NCBI GenBank assembly: GCA_018883545.1
Contig: JAHLEH010000001.1
Coordinates: 682,001 to 746,000 of the forward strand
From: Marixanthotalea marina
Lineage (GTDB): Bacteria > Bacteroidota > Bacteroidia > Flavobacteriales > Flavobacteriaceae
DNA length: 64,000 nt
Direction: 5' to 3'
Both the position numbers and the translations under genes were made by a program. Each line of letters begins with the position of its first letter. Within the stretch, counting starts at the first letter, position 1. The notes beneath the pieces are model-generated. The model did no database searches, was not told the origin of the DNA, and saw only the letters and a list, made by a program, of their open reading frames with translations. This document shows, one piece after another, positions 41,608-52,217 of the stretch.

Positions 41608-43608
41608 TTGGCAACAAACGAAAAGAACATATTAAACCGATTGTATTTTGTGGCAGGATGTATGTTCCTCTTCAGTCTTGGTGTGGTTTTTAAGCTGGTA
41701 AACATTCAGTTTGCAGAAGGTGAAAAATACAGGGCTTTGGCCAGTCAGCGTATTGTGAAAGATTTTGTAATTCCAGCCAATAGGGGCAATGTATATTCGG
41801 TAAAAGGCAATTTATTGGCCACGTCTATTCCTAAATATGATATACGTATTGATGCCGTTACGCCTTCCGTTAAAAATTTTGAAAAATATTTAAATCCGCT
41901 TTGCGATTCGTTGTCCAAATATTCTGGAAAATCCTCCAGTTACTATAGGAATGAAATAAGAAAAGCTAGGGCTAATAAAAACAGATATCATCTGTTGGCT
42001 AGAAATATTAGTTATTCGGATTATGTACGTTTTAGGAATTTTCCATTGTTGAATCTTGGGGCATTTCGAGGCGGACTTATAGTGGAGCAAACCACTAAAC
42101 GGGAGCACCCCATGGGAGCTATAGCGCAACGTTCTATTGGATATGAACGTTTTGATGAAAAAGGAAATGTTACCCGAGCAGGCATTGATGGCGCTTTTGG
42201 GGAGCAATATTTGAGAGGGGAAAATGGACATAGAGCCAAGCAACAAATAGGTAAGGGGCAATGGAAACCAATAAGCGATGCTAATGAGGTAGACCCAAAA
42301 GATGGGTATGATGTTTACACGACCATAGATGTTAATATTCAGGATATTGCCCACCACGCCTTATTGAAACAATTGGAAGAGTATGAGGCAGATCATGGCT
42401 GTGTAGTGGTAATGGAAACTAAAACTGGTGAGATTCGTGCGATTTCAAATTTAGGAAAAACCAAAAAGGGTTATTATTCTGAGCTTTTAAATTATGCTGT
42501 GGGAGAAAGCCATGAACCGGGCTCTACTTTTAAAGTAATGGCTTTAATGGCTGCTTTAGAAGATGAGGTTGTAGATACTTCTACGGTAGTGGATACCAAA
42601 TTGGGATATAAACAATTTTACGGAAGAGGTATATATGATACACATGGACATGGTAAAATTTCAGCAGCTAAAGCCTTGGAGGTGTCTTCTAATATTGGTT
42701 TGGCTACCATTATAGATGATGGCTATTCAAAAAATCCTGAAAAATTCATAGATCATATTAAGGATTGGAAATTGGACCAGCCTTTAGGTTTGCCGATTAT
42801 AGGAGAGGGAAAACCAGTGATACCAAAACCAGGAGATAATATTTGGAGTAAAAATGCATTGCCTTCTATGGCCTATGGTTACAATTTAAGATTAACACCT
42901 TTACAGACATTAGCTTTTTATAATGCCATTGCAAATGATGGTGTTATGGTTAAGCCTAGATTTATTAAAGAAGTAAAAGAATTGAACAAGGTTAAAAAAA
43001 CTTTTAAGGAAAGTAGAATGAACAATAAAATTTGTTCTGATGAAACCTTAAAAGAGATTCAGGCCATTATGAAACATATAGTAGAGCGAGGTACGGGAGA
43101 ATCATTGTATTCGCCATATTTTTCGATGGCAGGTAAAACGGGAACTGCCCAAACTGAATATTGGATGGAAGGCTGGAAAGAAAATAAGCGTTACATATCG
43201 TCTTTTGCTGGGTATTTTCCAGCAGATAATCCTAAGTATTCATGTATAGTTGTTATTCATAAACCGAGTGTAAGTAAAGGGTATTACGGGGCCGATGTAT
43301 CTGGGCCTGTGTTTAAAGCAATTGCCCAAAAAATATTTATAGATACGCCTATTGTAGATGAGGTAGAATCGTTGGAGGTTAAAAATGCTTCAATTGAAAA
43401 AGAATTCGAGTCTTATTACGATTTGGCACAAAAACATAAAACCATCATGCCTGATGTGGTTGGCTTACCTGTTATGGATGCCATTTCATTATTGGAAAAT
43501 ATGGGTCTTAAAGTAGAATTGGAAGGAGCAGGTGTTGTGAAGTCACAGTCTATTGCAACCGGACAAAAAGTAAATAAAAATCAAAAAGTCGTTTTAAAAA
43601 ATTCGTGA
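41608..43608 (+). CDS. ftsI: Septal penicillin-binding protein 3 with PASTA domain
   Basis: 666 residues, TTG start at 41608. One membrane anchor is followed by a PBP dimerisation domain and transpeptidase: catalytic Ser306 in the SxxK motif (GSTFK), SSN in VSSNIGL, and KTG at Lys510 (AGKTGTAQT). A single PASTA domain ends the protein (about 607-666; IMPDVVGLPVMDAISLLENMG). It cross-links septal peptidoglycan. The stop overlaps the murE GTG start (GTGA). Confidence 0.95.
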   Translation: MATNEKNILNRLYFVAGCMFLFSLGVVFKLVNIQFAEGEKYRALASQRIVKDFVIPANRGNVYSVKGNLLATSIPKYDIRIDAVTPSVKNFEKYLNPLCDSLSKYSGKSSSYYRNEIRKARANKNRYHLLARNISYSDYVRFRNFPLLNLGAFRGGLIVEQTTKREHPMGAIAQRSIGYERFDEKGNVTRAGIDGAFGEQYLRGENGHRAKQQIGKGQWKPISDANEVDPKDGYDVYTTIDVNIQDIAHHALLKQLEEYEADHGCVVVMETKTGEIRAISNLGKTKKGYYSELLNYAVGESHEPGSTFKVMALMAALEDEVVDTSTVVDTKLGYKQFYGRGIYDTHGHGKISAAKALEVSSNIGLATIIDDGYSKNPEKFIDHIKDWKLDQPLGLPIIGEGKPVIPKPGDNIWSKNALPSMAYGYNLRLTPLQTLAFYNAIANDGVMVKPRFIKEVKELNKVKKTFKESRMNNKICSDETLKEIQAIMKHIVERGTGESLYSPYFSMAGKTGTAQTEYWMEGWKENKRYISSFAGYFPADNPKYSCIVVIHKPSVSKGYYGADVSGPVFKAIAQKIFIDTPIVDEVESLEVKNASIEKEFESYYDLAQKHKTIMPDVVGLPVMDAISLLENMGLKVELEGAGVVKSQSIATGQKVNKNQKVVLKNS

Positions 43609-45068
43609 TAGCATTAAAAGACATATTGTACAGAGTGAACCTTAACGCAGTTGTTGGAAATACGGGTGTTGAGGTTCGTGCAATTGATTTTAATTCAAAA
43701 AATATTAAACCAAACGATGTTTTTGTAGCTATAAAAGGTAGTGTGGCCGATGGCCATAAATACATAGATGTGGCTATTAGCCAAGGGGCTAAAGCTATTG
43801 TTTGCGAAATATTGCCTAATAACTTGGTGGAAAATATAACCTATGTTGAGGTAGATGATTCAAGTAAGGCGTTGGCTATTATGGCTTCCAATTTTTATGG
43901 AGAGCCTTCGGCAAATCTAAAATTAATTGGTGTTACTGGCACCAATGGAAAAACAACAGTGGCTACGTTGCTCTGTCAGTTGTTCAAAAATGCAGGATTT
44001 AAGGTGGGACTGCTTTCCACAGTAAAAATATTGGTTGATAATAAACAATATAAAACAACACATACCACACCAGATTCAATCACAATCAATAAGTATTTAA
44101 AAGAGATGAACGATGCTGGTGTTGAGTTTTGTTTTATGGAAGTGAGTTCGCATGGCATTCATCAAAATAGAACAGAAGGACTGCACTTTGAAGGCGGTAT
44201 TTTTACCAATTTAACCCATGATCATTTAGATTATCACAAAACATTTGCAGAGTACAGGGATGTAAAAAAATCGTTTTTTGATAAGCTTTCGCCAAAGGCT
44301 TTTGCATTGGTGAATATTGATGACAAAAACGGATTGGTCATGCTTCAAAACACAAAGGCTAGAAAATACACCTATGCGTTAAAAAGTTATGCTGATTATA
44401 AAGCACAGATTTTAGAAAACCAATTAGGTGGGTTGTTGCTAAAAGTTAATGAAAGTGAAGTTTGGACAAAACTTATTGGCAATTTTAATGCTTACAATAT
44501 TTTGGCCATTTATGCTACGGCCGATTTGTTGGGATTGGAAAAAGTTGAGATTCTTAGGTTGATAAGTGACTTGGAAAGTGTTAGCGGACGATTTCAATAT
44601 TTTATTTCCGATGAAAAAATAACGGCTATAGTAGATTATGCACACACGCCTGATGCTTTAAAGAATGTGTTGGAAACCATTAATAGCATTCGTACCAAAA
44701 ATGAAGAGTTGATTACGGTTGTAGGTTGTGGTGGCGACAGGGATAAAACCAAACGTCCTGTTATGGGGCAAATAGCTTCGGCCTTGAGTACCAAGGTAAT
44801 TTTTACAAGTGACAACCCGCGTAGTGAAGTACCAGAAGATATTATCAAAGACATAGAAAAAGGGGTGGAACCCCAAAATTTCAAAAAAACGCTTTCCATT
44901 ACTGATAGAAGCCAAGCTATAAAAACAGCCTGTCAAATGGCACAAGCTAATGACATTATTTTAATAGCGGGCAAAGGGCATGAAACCTATCAAGAAATTA
45001 AAGGAGAGCGATTTGATTTTGATGATTATAAAACCGTTCAGGAATTTTTAAAACAGTTGCAAAAATAG
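43605..45068 (+). CDS. murE: UDP-MurNAc-tripeptide synthetase MurE (meso-DAP type)
   Basis: 487 residues. The GTG start overlaps the ftsI stop. The ATP loop is GVTGTNGKTTVATLL, with MEVSSHGIHQNR and VVDYAHTPDAL. The motif DNPR (403-406) indicates that meso-diaminopimelate is the amino acid added to UDP-MurNAc-L-Ala-D-Glu. Cytoplasmic. No murF follows; in this cluster murF is missing. Confidence 0.95.
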   Translation: MIALKDILYRVNLNAVVGNTGVEVRAIDFNSKNIKPNDVFVAIKGSVADGHKYIDVAISQGAKAIVCEILPNNLVENITYVEVDDSSKALAIMASNFYGEPSANLKLIGVTGTNGKTTVATLLCQLFKNAGFKVGLLSTVKILVDNKQYKTTHTTPDSITINKYLKEMNDAGVEFCFMEVSSHGIHQNRTEGLHFEGGIFTNLTHDHLDYHKTFAEYRDVKKSFFDKLSPKAFALVNIDDKNGLVMLQNTKARKYTYALKSYADYKAQILENQLGGLLLKVNESEVWTKLIGNFNAYNILAIYATADLLGLEKVEILRLISDLESVSGRFQYFISDEKITAIVDYAHTPDALKNVLETINSIRTKNEELITVVGCGGDRDKTKRPVMGQIASALSTKVIFTSDNPRSEVPEDIIKDIEKGVEPQNFKKTLSITDRSQAIKTACQMAQANDIILIAGKGHETYQEIKGERFDFDDYKTVQEFLKQLQK

Positions 45069-46310
45069 ATGTTATACTACCTATTTGAATATTTAGAAAA
45101 TCAGTTTCAGGTTCCTGGAGCCTCGCTTTTTGGGTTCATAACCTTTAGGGCGGCTTTGGCGGTTATTTTATCGTTATTGATATCTACAATTTATGGTAAG
45201 CGAATTATTGAATTTTTGCAAAAAAAACAAATGGGTGAAACCATTAGGGATTTAGGTCTGGAAGGGCAAAAAGAAAAAGCAGGTACGCCAACTATGGGTG
45301 GTATCATAATCATTTTAGCCACATTGATTCCTGTAGTGTTACTGGCAAAGCTTGAAAATGTTTACATCATTCTTCTAATTATTACCACCCTTTGGATGGG
45401 AACCATTGGTTTTATAGACGATTATATTAAAAAATTCAAGAACGATAAAGAAGGTCTTAAAGGGAGGTTTAAAGTCCTTGGCCAAGTAGGGTTGGGTATT
45501 ATTGTTGGAGCTACACTGTATTTTAATCCCAATGTGACAATCAAGGAAAAGTTGCCTGCTCAGGTGCAACAGGAAATGTTAGCAGAAGATCCCAATGTGC
45601 CAGTAACTAAATTTTTCAAAGAAGAAGGGAAGTCAACAAAAACAACCATTCCATTTGTAAAAGGCAATGAATTTGATTACGCCGATTTAATCACTTGGGT
45701 AAATCCAGGTTTAGAAAAGTATGCATGGGTCATTTTTATTTTGGTGGCCATATTCATTATCACGGCAGTATCGAATGGCGCAAATTTAACAGATGGTATC
45801 GATGGTTTGGCAGCAGGAACATCGGCTATCATTGTGCTTACCTTAGGCATTTTTGCTTGGGTATCTGGTAACATTATTTTTTCAGATTATTTAAACATTA
45901 TGTATATCCCCAGAGTTGAAGAAATCACTATTTACATAGCAGCATTTGTAGGTGCATTGGTTGGGTTTCTTTGGTATAATGCCTATCCGGCTCAAGTATT
46001 TATGGGCGATACAGGTAGCTTGACCATTGGTGGAATTATAGCTGTTATTGCCATTGCAGTAAGGAAGGAATGGCTAATTCCGGTGTTGTGTGGTATTTTC
46101 CTGGCCGAGAATTTATCGGTAGTAATGCAAGTGAGTTACTTTAAATATACCAAAAAGAAGTTTGGTGAAGGTAGGCGCATTTTTAGAATGTCGCCATTGC
46201 ACCACCATTATCAAAAAAAGGGATATCACGAAAGTAAAATAGTGACGCGATTTTGGATTGTTGGCATTTTGCTAGCCATCATTTCCATTGTAACACTGAA
46301 AATTAGATAA
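45069..46310 (+). CDS. mraY: Phospho-MurNAc-pentapeptide transferase
   Basis: 413 residues with about ten membrane helices. Motifs: [33 protein letters not shown] and HHHYQKKG. It makes lipid I on the inner face of the membrane. The protein is longer than E. coli MraY (360) because of a periplasmic-loop insertion (about 155-215; [15 protein letters not shown]...), which I regard as typical of the phylum. It begins immediately after murE. Confidence 0.95.
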   Translation: MLYYLFEYLENQFQVPGASLFGFITFRAALAVILSLLISTIYGKRIIEFLQKKQMGETIRDLGLEGQKEKAGTPTMGGIIIILATLIPVVLLAKLENVYIILLIITTLWMGTIGFIDDYIKKFKNDKEGLKGRFKVLGQVGLGIIVGATLYFNPNVTIKEKLPAQVQQEMLAEDPNVPVTKFFKEEGKSTKTTIPFVKGNEFDYADLITWVNPGLEKYAWVIFILVAIFIITAVSNGANLTDGIDGLAAGTSAIIVLTLGIFAWVSGNIIFSDYLNIMYIPRVEEITIYIAAFVGALVGFLWYNAYPAQVFMGDTGSLTIGGIIAVIAIAVRKEWLIPVLCGIFLAENLSVVMQVSYFKYTKKKFGEGRRIFRMSPLHHHYQKKGYHESKIVTRFWIVGILLAIISIVTLKIR

Positions 46311-46315
46311 TAATT

Positions 46316-46356
46316 GTCATTCCTGCGAAGGCAGGAATCTGATGAAATGGAATGAC
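46316..46356. repeat. 41-bp GTCATTCC...GGAATGAC repeat at the murD start
   Basis: The ends are perfect 8-bp inverted repeats. Inside is the hairpin ATTCCTGC-GAAG-GCAGGAAT (46319-46338). The murD ATG (46352) lies within the right end. The element is a relative of the copies at 3219 and 48991. Confidence 0.75.
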
Positions 46357-47689
46357 AAAACGAAGATTAGTCATATTAGGAGGAGGCGAAAGTGGTGTAG
46401 GTGCAGCACTTTTGGGAAAGGCGAAAGACTATGACGTTTTTGTTTCCGATAGAGGAAAAATAAAAGAAAAATATAAACAAGTTCTTATACATAATGAGAT
46501 TGAATGGGAGGAAGAAGTTCATACAGAATCAAAAATTCTGAATGCCAATTTGGTTATGAAAAGTCCCGGCATACCCGATAAAGTGCCTTTGGTTAAAGCT
46601 ATTCGGGATAAAGGGATTCTGGTGGTTTCTGAAATTGAATTTGCAGCCCAATTTACCAATGCGACCATTGTTGGTATTACGGGTAGTAATGGTAAAACAA
46701 CAACGGCCTCGTTAATGCACCATATTCTAAAACAAGAATTAAATGTGGGTTTGGCAGGTAATATTGGCGACAGCTTTGCAAAGCAGATTTTAGAGAAAGA
46801 TTACCCAAACTATGTGTTGGAAATAAGCAGTTTTCAATTGGATGACATTGTTGATTTTAAACCTCATATAGCGGTAATAACCAATATTACGCCCGATCAT
46901 TTGGATAGATATGATTACAAGTTTGAAAATTATATCGCTTCTAAATTCAGGATAGCCATGAATCAAACCCAAGATGATTTTCTGATTTATGATGGTGACG
47001 ACGAGGTGATTAATTACCATTTAAAGCAACATCCTGTTCAATCAAAATTACTGCCTTTTTCATTATCAAAAACTATTGAGAACGGCGCATATTTTAAAGA
47101 TAATAACATAATAATAACTATAGACAACAACCAAATAATTATGCCAACAACAAATCTAGCATTAGAAGGTAAGCACAACATAAAAAATGCCATGGCTGCT
47201 TCAACAGCGGCTCATTTATTAAAAATAAGGAAACAGACCATTAGGGAATGTTTGGAGAATTTCCAAGGTGTAGAACACCGATTGGAGCACGTATTAAAAA
47301 TTAATAAGGTGCAATACATAAACGATTCAAAAGCGACCAACGTGAATTCAACTTACTATGCGTTGGAAAGTATGGATACGCCTACTATTTGGATTGTTGG
47401 TGGTGTTGATAAAGGGAACAATTATGAAGAGTTGTTTCCGTTTGTAAACGAAAAGGTAAAGGCCATTATATGTTTGGGTGTTGATAATGAAAAGCTTTTT
47501 AAAACTTTTGGAAACATGGTTGATGTTATGGTTGAAACTCAGTTTATGAGCGAGGCCGTTAAAATAGCTTATAGAATAGCAGAATCTGGAGATTCAGTTT
47601 TGTTATCGCCAGCATGTGCAAGTTTTGATTTGTTTGAAAATTACGAAGATAGGGGGCGTCAATTTAAAGATGCCGTTAGAAATTTATAA
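46352..47689 (+). CDS. murD: UDP-N-acetylmuramoylalanine--D-glutamate ligase
   Basis: 445 residues. Rossmann-like start RLVILGGGESGVGAALL, ATP loop GITGSNGKTTTASL, LEISSFQLDDI, TPDHLDRY and NDSKATN. It adds D-glutamate to UDP-MurNAc-L-Ala. The start codon lies in the terminal inverted repeat of the palindromic element before it, and no other ATG is in frame nearby. Confidence 0.95.
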   Translation: MTKRRLVILGGGESGVGAALLGKAKDYDVFVSDRGKIKEKYKQVLIHNEIEWEEEVHTESKILNANLVMKSPGIPDKVPLVKAIRDKGILVVSEIEFAAQFTNATIVGITGSNGKTTTASLMHHILKQELNVGLAGNIGDSFAKQILEKDYPNYVLEISSFQLDDIVDFKPHIAVITNITPDHLDRYDYKFENYIASKFRIAMNQTQDDFLIYDGDDEVINYHLKQHPVQSKLLPFSLSKTIENGAYFKDNNIIITIDNNQIIMPTTNLALEGKHNIKNAMAASTAAHLLKIRKQTIRECLENFQGVEHRLEHVLKINKVQYINDSKATNVNSTYYALESMDTPTIWIVGGVDKGNNYEELFPFVNEKVKAIICLGVDNEKLFKTFGNMVDVMVETQFMSEAVKIAYRIAESGDSVLLSPACASFDLFENYEDRGRQFKDAVRNL

Positions 47690-47700
47690 TCCCATCTTAA

Positions 47701-47795
47701 TCTTCCCAAAGGGAAGAAACTGTTGTGGGTTAAATATAATATTAATAATAAAATACATTTTCCCCTTTGGGGAAATGTCCGTAGGACAATGGGGA
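47701..47795. repeat. Pair of hairpins between murD and ftsW
   Basis: TCTTCCC-AAA-GGGAAGA (47701-47717) and TTTCCCC-TTT-GGGGAAA (47759-47775) are perfect inverted repeats separated by about 40 bases. GTCC-GTA-GGAC (47777-47787) follows directly, and the likely ftsW ATG is at 47789. The spacing and CCC/GGG arms suggest a dispersed intergenic repeat. Confidence 0.65.
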
Positions 47796-48985
47796 GCATA
47801 TTTCAAAATATAAAAGGAGACAGGTTAATATGGGCCATAGTAGCGCTATTGGCCATATTGTCTTTTTTGCCTGTTTATAGTGCTTCGTCAGATCTCGCTT
47901 ACGATAGGGGTGATGGCAATACTTTTGTGTTTTTTATTAAACATTTTGTGCATTTGTTTTTAGGGTTCGCGATTATTTATGGAGTGCATAAAATTCCGTA
48001 CCGCTATTTCCGGGGCTTGTCTCTTATTGTGATGCCTGTGGTTTTGGTGTTGTTGGTAATCACCATGATGCAAGGTACGGTTATGGGGGGTGCTACCGCC
48101 AGTAGATGGATTCAAATACCTATTGTAGGTGTGTCGTTTCAAACCTCCACATTTGCTTTGGTAGTGCTTATGGTATATGTGGCTAGGTATATGTCTAAAA
48201 TAAAAGATAAGGATATTACATTCAAATCTTCTATAGTGCCGCTTTGGTTACCGGTTTTTTTAGTGCTTGGATTAATTTTGCCTTCAAATTTTTCAACAGC
48301 AGCCATAATATTTTCTATGGTCATGTTGTTGGTGTTTATTGGTGGGTATCCGTTTAAATACTTAATGGTTATTGTGGGATCGGGGCTTGTGGCTTTGACG
48401 TTTTTTATTATGGCCGCTAAGTTAACAGAAGGGCCTTTAAATGTAAAAGTAACCACTTGGGAAAATAGAATATTGAACTATGCGAATGAAGAAGATACAG
48501 AGGCCGATTACCAAATTGAAAAAGCTAAAATAGCCATAGCTTCTGGAGGTGTTCAAGGTTTAGGGCCTGGAAAGAGCATTCAAAAGAATTTTTTACCCCA
48601 GTCGTCATCCGATTTCATTTTCGCCATTATCATTGAAGAGTACGGTTTGATTGGAGGGTTTATCTTGATTGTGTTGTATATGTGGTTGCTGTTCAGAATT
48701 GTTATTGTGGCACAAAAAGCCGATACGGTATTTGGTAAACTTTTGGTTTTGGGGGTTGGCTTGCCCATTATTTTTCAAGCATTGATAAATATGGCAGTGG
48801 CTGTGGAGTTGTTTCCGGTCACAGGACAAACATTGCCTTTGGTGAGTAGTGGGGGGACGTCTATTTGGATGACTTGTTTGGCTATAGGAATCATTTTAAG
48901 TGTAAGTGCCAAAAGGGAAGAAATAAAAGAACAACAAGAATATATGGAAGAAAATCCGTTGGAAATTCTTTCGGAGACCATTTAA
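47789..48985 (+). CDS. ftsW: Lipid II glycosyltransferase FtsW (SEDS family)
   Basis: About 398 residues with ten membrane helices. Motifs: LPVYSASSDLAYD, GTVMGGATASRWIQIP, LAKI/KIAIASGGVQGLGPGKSIQKNFLPQSSSDFIFAIIIEEYGLIGG and LPLVSSGGTSIWMTCLAIG. I chose the ATG at 47789 (MGSIFQNIKGDRLIW); an in-frame start at 47723 would translate the intergenic hairpins. It polymerises septal peptidoglycan with FtsI. Confidence 0.95.
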   Translation: MGSIFQNIKGDRLIWAIVALLAILSFLPVYSASSDLAYDRGDGNTFVFFIKHFVHLFLGFAIIYGVHKIPYRYFRGLSLIVMPVVLVLLVITMMQGTVMGGATASRWIQIPIVGVSFQTSTFALVVLMVYVARYMSKIKDKDITFKSSIVPLWLPVFLVLGLILPSNFSTAAIIFSMVMLLVFIGGYPFKYLMVIVGSGLVALTFFIMAAKLTEGPLNVKVTTWENRILNYANEEDTEADYQIEKAKIAIASGGVQGLGPGKSIQKNFLPQSSSDFIFAIIIEEYGLIGGFILIVLYMWLLFRIVIVAQKADTVFGKLLVLGVGLPIIFQALINMAVAVELFPVTGQTLPLVSSGGTSIWMTCLAIGIILSVSAKREEIKEQQEYMEENPLEILSETI

Positions 48986-48990
48986 TATTT

Positions 48991-49014
48991 GTCATTCCTA
49001 CGAAGGCAGGAATC
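48991..49014. repeat. Partial GTCATTCC repeat between ftsW and murG
   Basis: GTCATTCCTACGAAGGCAGG plus AATC is identical to the left part of the element at 46316 in 23 of 24 positions. The right GGAATGAC end is missing. Confidence 0.75.
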
Positions 49015-49043
49015 CAGTTTAGTGAAAATATAAATTAATAATA

Positions 49044-50159
49044 GTGCTAGTGGCAGAAAACAAAACATACAAGATTATCCTTTCTGGGGGTGGTACAGGC
49101 GGACATATATATCCGGCTGTTGCGATTGCCAACGAGCTAAAGTCTCGTTTTCCAAAGGCTGAATTTTTGTTTGTTGGTGCGAAGGATAGAATGGAAATGG
49201 AAAAAGTGCCACAAGCTGGTTATGATATAAAAGGACTTTGGATTTCTGGTATCCAACGGAAACTATCCGTTAAAAACTTGATGTTTCCTTTTAAGCTAAT
49301 TAGTAGTTTGGTTAAGGCTAATAATATAGTAAAGCAATTTAAGCCTGATGTAGCCATTGGTACGGGTGGTTTTGCTAGTGGCCCGTTATTATATGCGGCA
49401 GCCTCAAAAAAAGTGCCTACACTCATTCAAGAACAAAACTCTTATCCGGGGATTACCAATAAGTTATTGGCAAAAAAAGCCGATAAAATTTGTGTGGCTT
49501 ATGATGGTTTGGAGCGATTTTTTCCAAAGGATAAAATTATAAAAACAGGCAATCCGTTACGAAAAGGACTTTTAGATGTTGGTGCTAAAATGGTTGAAGC
49601 CAAGAACTTTTTCAACTTAAAACATGGTAAGTACACGCTTTTGGTTTTAGGTGGCAGTTTGGGAGCGAGACGGGTTAATGAACTGATTGAAAAAGAGCTT
49701 GATTTTTTAAGCACCCAAAATGTTCAGGTAATTTGGCAATGTGGTAAGCTGTATTACCAACAGTATAAAATTTACAGCCACACCAAAGATATTCAAGTCT
49801 ACGAGTTTTTAAATGACATGGATTTGGCTTATGCGGCGGCGGATATTGTTATTTCAAGGGCAGGAGCCATTTCGGTGTCAGAACTGTGTGCGGTTGGTAA
49901 GCCGGTAATTTTTATTCCATCACCCAATGTAGCCGAAGACCATCAAGCTAAAAATGCAAAGGCTATTGTTGATAAGAATGCTGCTTTGATGATTAAGGAA
50001 GAGGACTTAAATGCGGATTTTGAAAATAAATTTTCACAGCTTATTGCAAATCCTAATAGGCAAAAAGAGCTGGGAGAGAATATTAAAAGTTTGGCTTTGG
50101 TAAATGCCACAAACCAAATCGTAGATGAAGTGGTAAAACTACTTGAAGAAAAGAAATGA
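49044..50159 (+). CDS. murG: UDP-GlcNAc--lipid I N-acetylglucosaminyltransferase MurG
   Basis: 371 residues (GT28). N-terminal [23 protein letters not shown], then [27 protein letters not shown] and [32 protein letters not shown]. It converts lipid I to lipid II. The start is a GTG at 49044; a GTG at 49050 is also possible. The end overlaps murC (ATGA). Confidence 0.95.
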   Translation: MLVAENKTYKIILSGGGTGGHIYPAVAIANELKSRFPKAEFLFVGAKDRMEMEKVPQAGYDIKGLWISGIQRKLSVKNLMFPFKLISSLVKANNIVKQFKPDVAIGTGGFASGPLLYAAASKKVPTLIQEQNSYPGITNKLLAKKADKICVAYDGLERFFPKDKIIKTGNPLRKGLLDVGAKMVEAKNFFNLKHGKYTLLVLGGSLGARRVNELIEKELDFLSTQNVQVIWQCGKLYYQQYKIYSHTKDIQVYEFLNDMDLAYAAADIVISRAGAISVSELCAVGKPVIFIPSPNVAEDHQAKNAKAIVDKNAALMIKEEDLNADFENKFSQLIANPNRQKELGENIKSLALVNATNQIVDEVVKLLEEKK

Positions 50160-51505
50160 ATTTGAATACTATACATAACGTTTATTTTATTGGCATTGGT
50201 GGTATTGGTATGAGTGCCTTGGCAAGGTATTTCATGGCCAACGGCAAACGCGTGGCTGGCTATGACAAAACACCTACTGACATTACAGATGCGCTTGTGG
50301 ATTTGGGTGTTGTAGTTCATTTTCAAGACGACTTAAAACTTATTGAAGAAGACTTTTTTAATACTGAAAAAACATTGGTGGTTTACACGCCTGCTGTTAA
50401 AAATCATGTAGAATTGGATTTCTTTAAAACCAATGGGTTTAAGGTGATGAAACGTTCGCAGGTTTTAGGCTTAATAACGGAAAATACGTTCTGCTTAGCA
50501 GTGGCAGGAACCCATGGTAAAACCACCACCACCAGTATTCTAGGTCATTTAATGAACTCTTGCAGTGTGCCTGTAACGGCATTTCTGGGAGGTATCAGTG
50601 AAAATTATGATTCAAATTTAATTTTAAATGGTACAGAGGTTTCTGTAGTTGAGGCCGATGAATTCGATCGATCGTTTTTAACCTTATCACCAAATATGGC
50701 TTGTATTACCTCTATGGACGCAGATCATTTGGATATTTATGGTGATGCTTCAGAATTGAAAAAATCCTTTGAAGACTTTTCTAAAAAGGTAAAGCCAAAC
50801 GGAAAATTGTTTGTTAGAAACGGGTTGCCCATAAAAGGCATCACTTATGGCATAGAAGATAATTCAGATTATACGGTTTTTAATATAAAAATAGAAAGTG
50901 GCGCCTATGTTTTTGATGTGAAAACGCCAAAAACAGTGCTTGAAAATATTAGATTTAACCTGCCTGGTAGACATAATTTGTCGAATGCATTAATAGCATT
51001 GGCGATGGCTGTAGAGTATGGTTGCCCTCACCAACAGCTCGCCAATGCTTTAGCATTATACAAAGGGGTTAAAAGACGTTTTAGCTACCAAATTAAAACA
51101 GAAAGTTTAGTTTTTATTGATGATTATGCGCATCATCCAGAGGAAATAAATGCAGTGCATCAAGCCGTTCGGGAAATGTATCCTAACAAAAAGGTATTGG
51201 CTGTTTTTCAACCGCATTTGTATAGTAGAACCCGCGATTTTGTGGATGATTTCGCTAAAAGTTTATCGCAGTTTGATGCTGTATTGTTGTTGGATATTTA
51301 TCCAGCCAGGGAACTGCCTATTGAAGGCGTAACATCTTCTTGGTTACTTGGTAAAATAGCGAATGAAAACAAACAATTGGTGAGTAAAGAAGAGTTGGTT
51401 TATAAAATTACCGAAAGCAATGCCCAAGTGGTTTTAACCATTGGTGCAGGCGATATAGGAGAAGAAGTAAAACATATAAAAAAAGGATTGAAAGTTGCGA
51501 GTTAA
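50156..51505 (+). CDS. murC: UDP-N-acetylmuramate--L-alanine ligase
   Basis: 449 residues. [66 protein letters not shown] and [10 protein letters not shown] match MurC. It adds L-alanine to UDP-MurNAc. The coding end overlaps ftsQ. Confidence 0.95.
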   Translation: MNLNTIHNVYFIGIGGIGMSALARYFMANGKRVAGYDKTPTDITDALVDLGVVVHFQDDLKLIEEDFFNTEKTLVVYTPAVKNHVELDFFKTNGFKVMKRSQVLGLITENTFCLAVAGTHGKTTTTSILGHLMNSCSVPVTAFLGGISENYDSNLILNGTEVSVVEADEFDRSFLTLSPNMACITSMDADHLDIYGDASELKKSFEDFSKKVKPNGKLFVRNGLPIKGITYGIEDNSDYTVFNIKIESGAYVFDVKTPKTVLENIRFNLPGRHNLSNALIALAMAVEYGCPHQQLANALALYKGVKRRFSYQIKTESLVFIDDYAHHPEEINAVHQAVREMYPNKKVLAVFQPHLYSRTRDFVDDFAKSLSQFDAVLLLDIYPARELPIEGVTSSWLLGKIANENKQLVSKEELVYKITESNAQVVLTIGAGDIGEEVKHIKKGLKVAS

Positions 51506-52214
51506 TTGGAATTACATAAAAATGTTTTTGCTTTTGGCAGTGGTGGTTTTTTTGTTTGCCTTTGCATCCAACAGAAACGCTGCGCGAAAAATTTCAGAAC
51601 CCAAGATTCAATTTATTGGCGATGACAATCTTTTTATTACTTATGAAACTGTTAGTAAATTGTTAATACAAAATCAGGGTAAGGTTAAAAACGTGCCTAA
51701 AGAAATTTTAGATTTGAATGAACTAGAAAGCGCCCTGAATTCTAATCCAATGATAAAATCAGCTGAAGTGTATGTTTCTGTAAATGGTACACTTAATGCT
51801 GAAATTGAACAAAAAAGACCAATCGCGAGAGTGAGTACAAACGCGTCATACTATATAGATGACGAGGGTTCTTACATGCCGTTGTCATCTAATTATTCTG
51901 CTAGGGTGCCACTTGTAACGGGGCATGTTGAGAAAAATAATTTGGACAACGTTTTTGTTGTGGCGAGCAAAATTCAAAACGATGATTTTTTAACAAAGAA
52001 TGTTATTGAGATCCGTCAAGACATCGATGAAAAAATCTATTTGAAGCTTAGACAATGTAAATTTCTAGTTCAATTGGGAGATGTGAAACTTTTAGACAAA
52101 AAAATAAACAATTTAAAGGCGTTTTATCAAAAAAGTTTAAAAGAGAACGCACTCAATAATTATAGTAAAGTGAATTTACAGTTCGATAACCAAGTAGTAT
52201 GTACCAAATTGTAA
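51495..52214 (+). CDS. ftsQ: Cell division protein FtsQ
   Basis: 239 residues. One membrane helix (FLLLAVVVFLFAFAS) then a POTRA/FtsQ-like periplasmic part (about 35-110; FIGDDNLFITYETVSKLLIQ, ELESALNSNPMIKSAEVYVSVNGTLNAEIEQKRPIARV). I infer a TTG start at 51495 ([11 protein letters not shown]), since a later ATG would cut into the basic pre-membrane segment. It links cytoplasmic and periplasmic divisome parts. Confidence 0.88.
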   Translation: MRVNWNYIKMFLLLAVVVFLFAFASNRNAARKISEPKIQFIGDDNLFITYETVSKLLIQNQGKVKNVPKEILDLNELESALNSNPMIKSAEVYVSVNGTLNAEIEQKRPIARVSTNASYYIDDEGSYMPLSSNYSARVPLVTGHVEKNNLDNVFVVASKIQNDDFLTKNVIEIRQDIDEKIYLKLRQCKFLVQLGDVKLLDKKINNLKAFYQKSLKENALNNYSKVNLQFDNQVVCTKL

Positions 52215-52217
52215 ACT

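Noticed and set aside
41890..42357. Open frame antisense to ftsI
   Set aside because: Shadow frame over the well-conserved PBP dimerisation region.
47723..47788. Longer ftsW start
   Set aside because: The extra 22 residues would be translated from intergenic hairpins and do not resemble FtsW N-termini; ATG at 47789 fits better.
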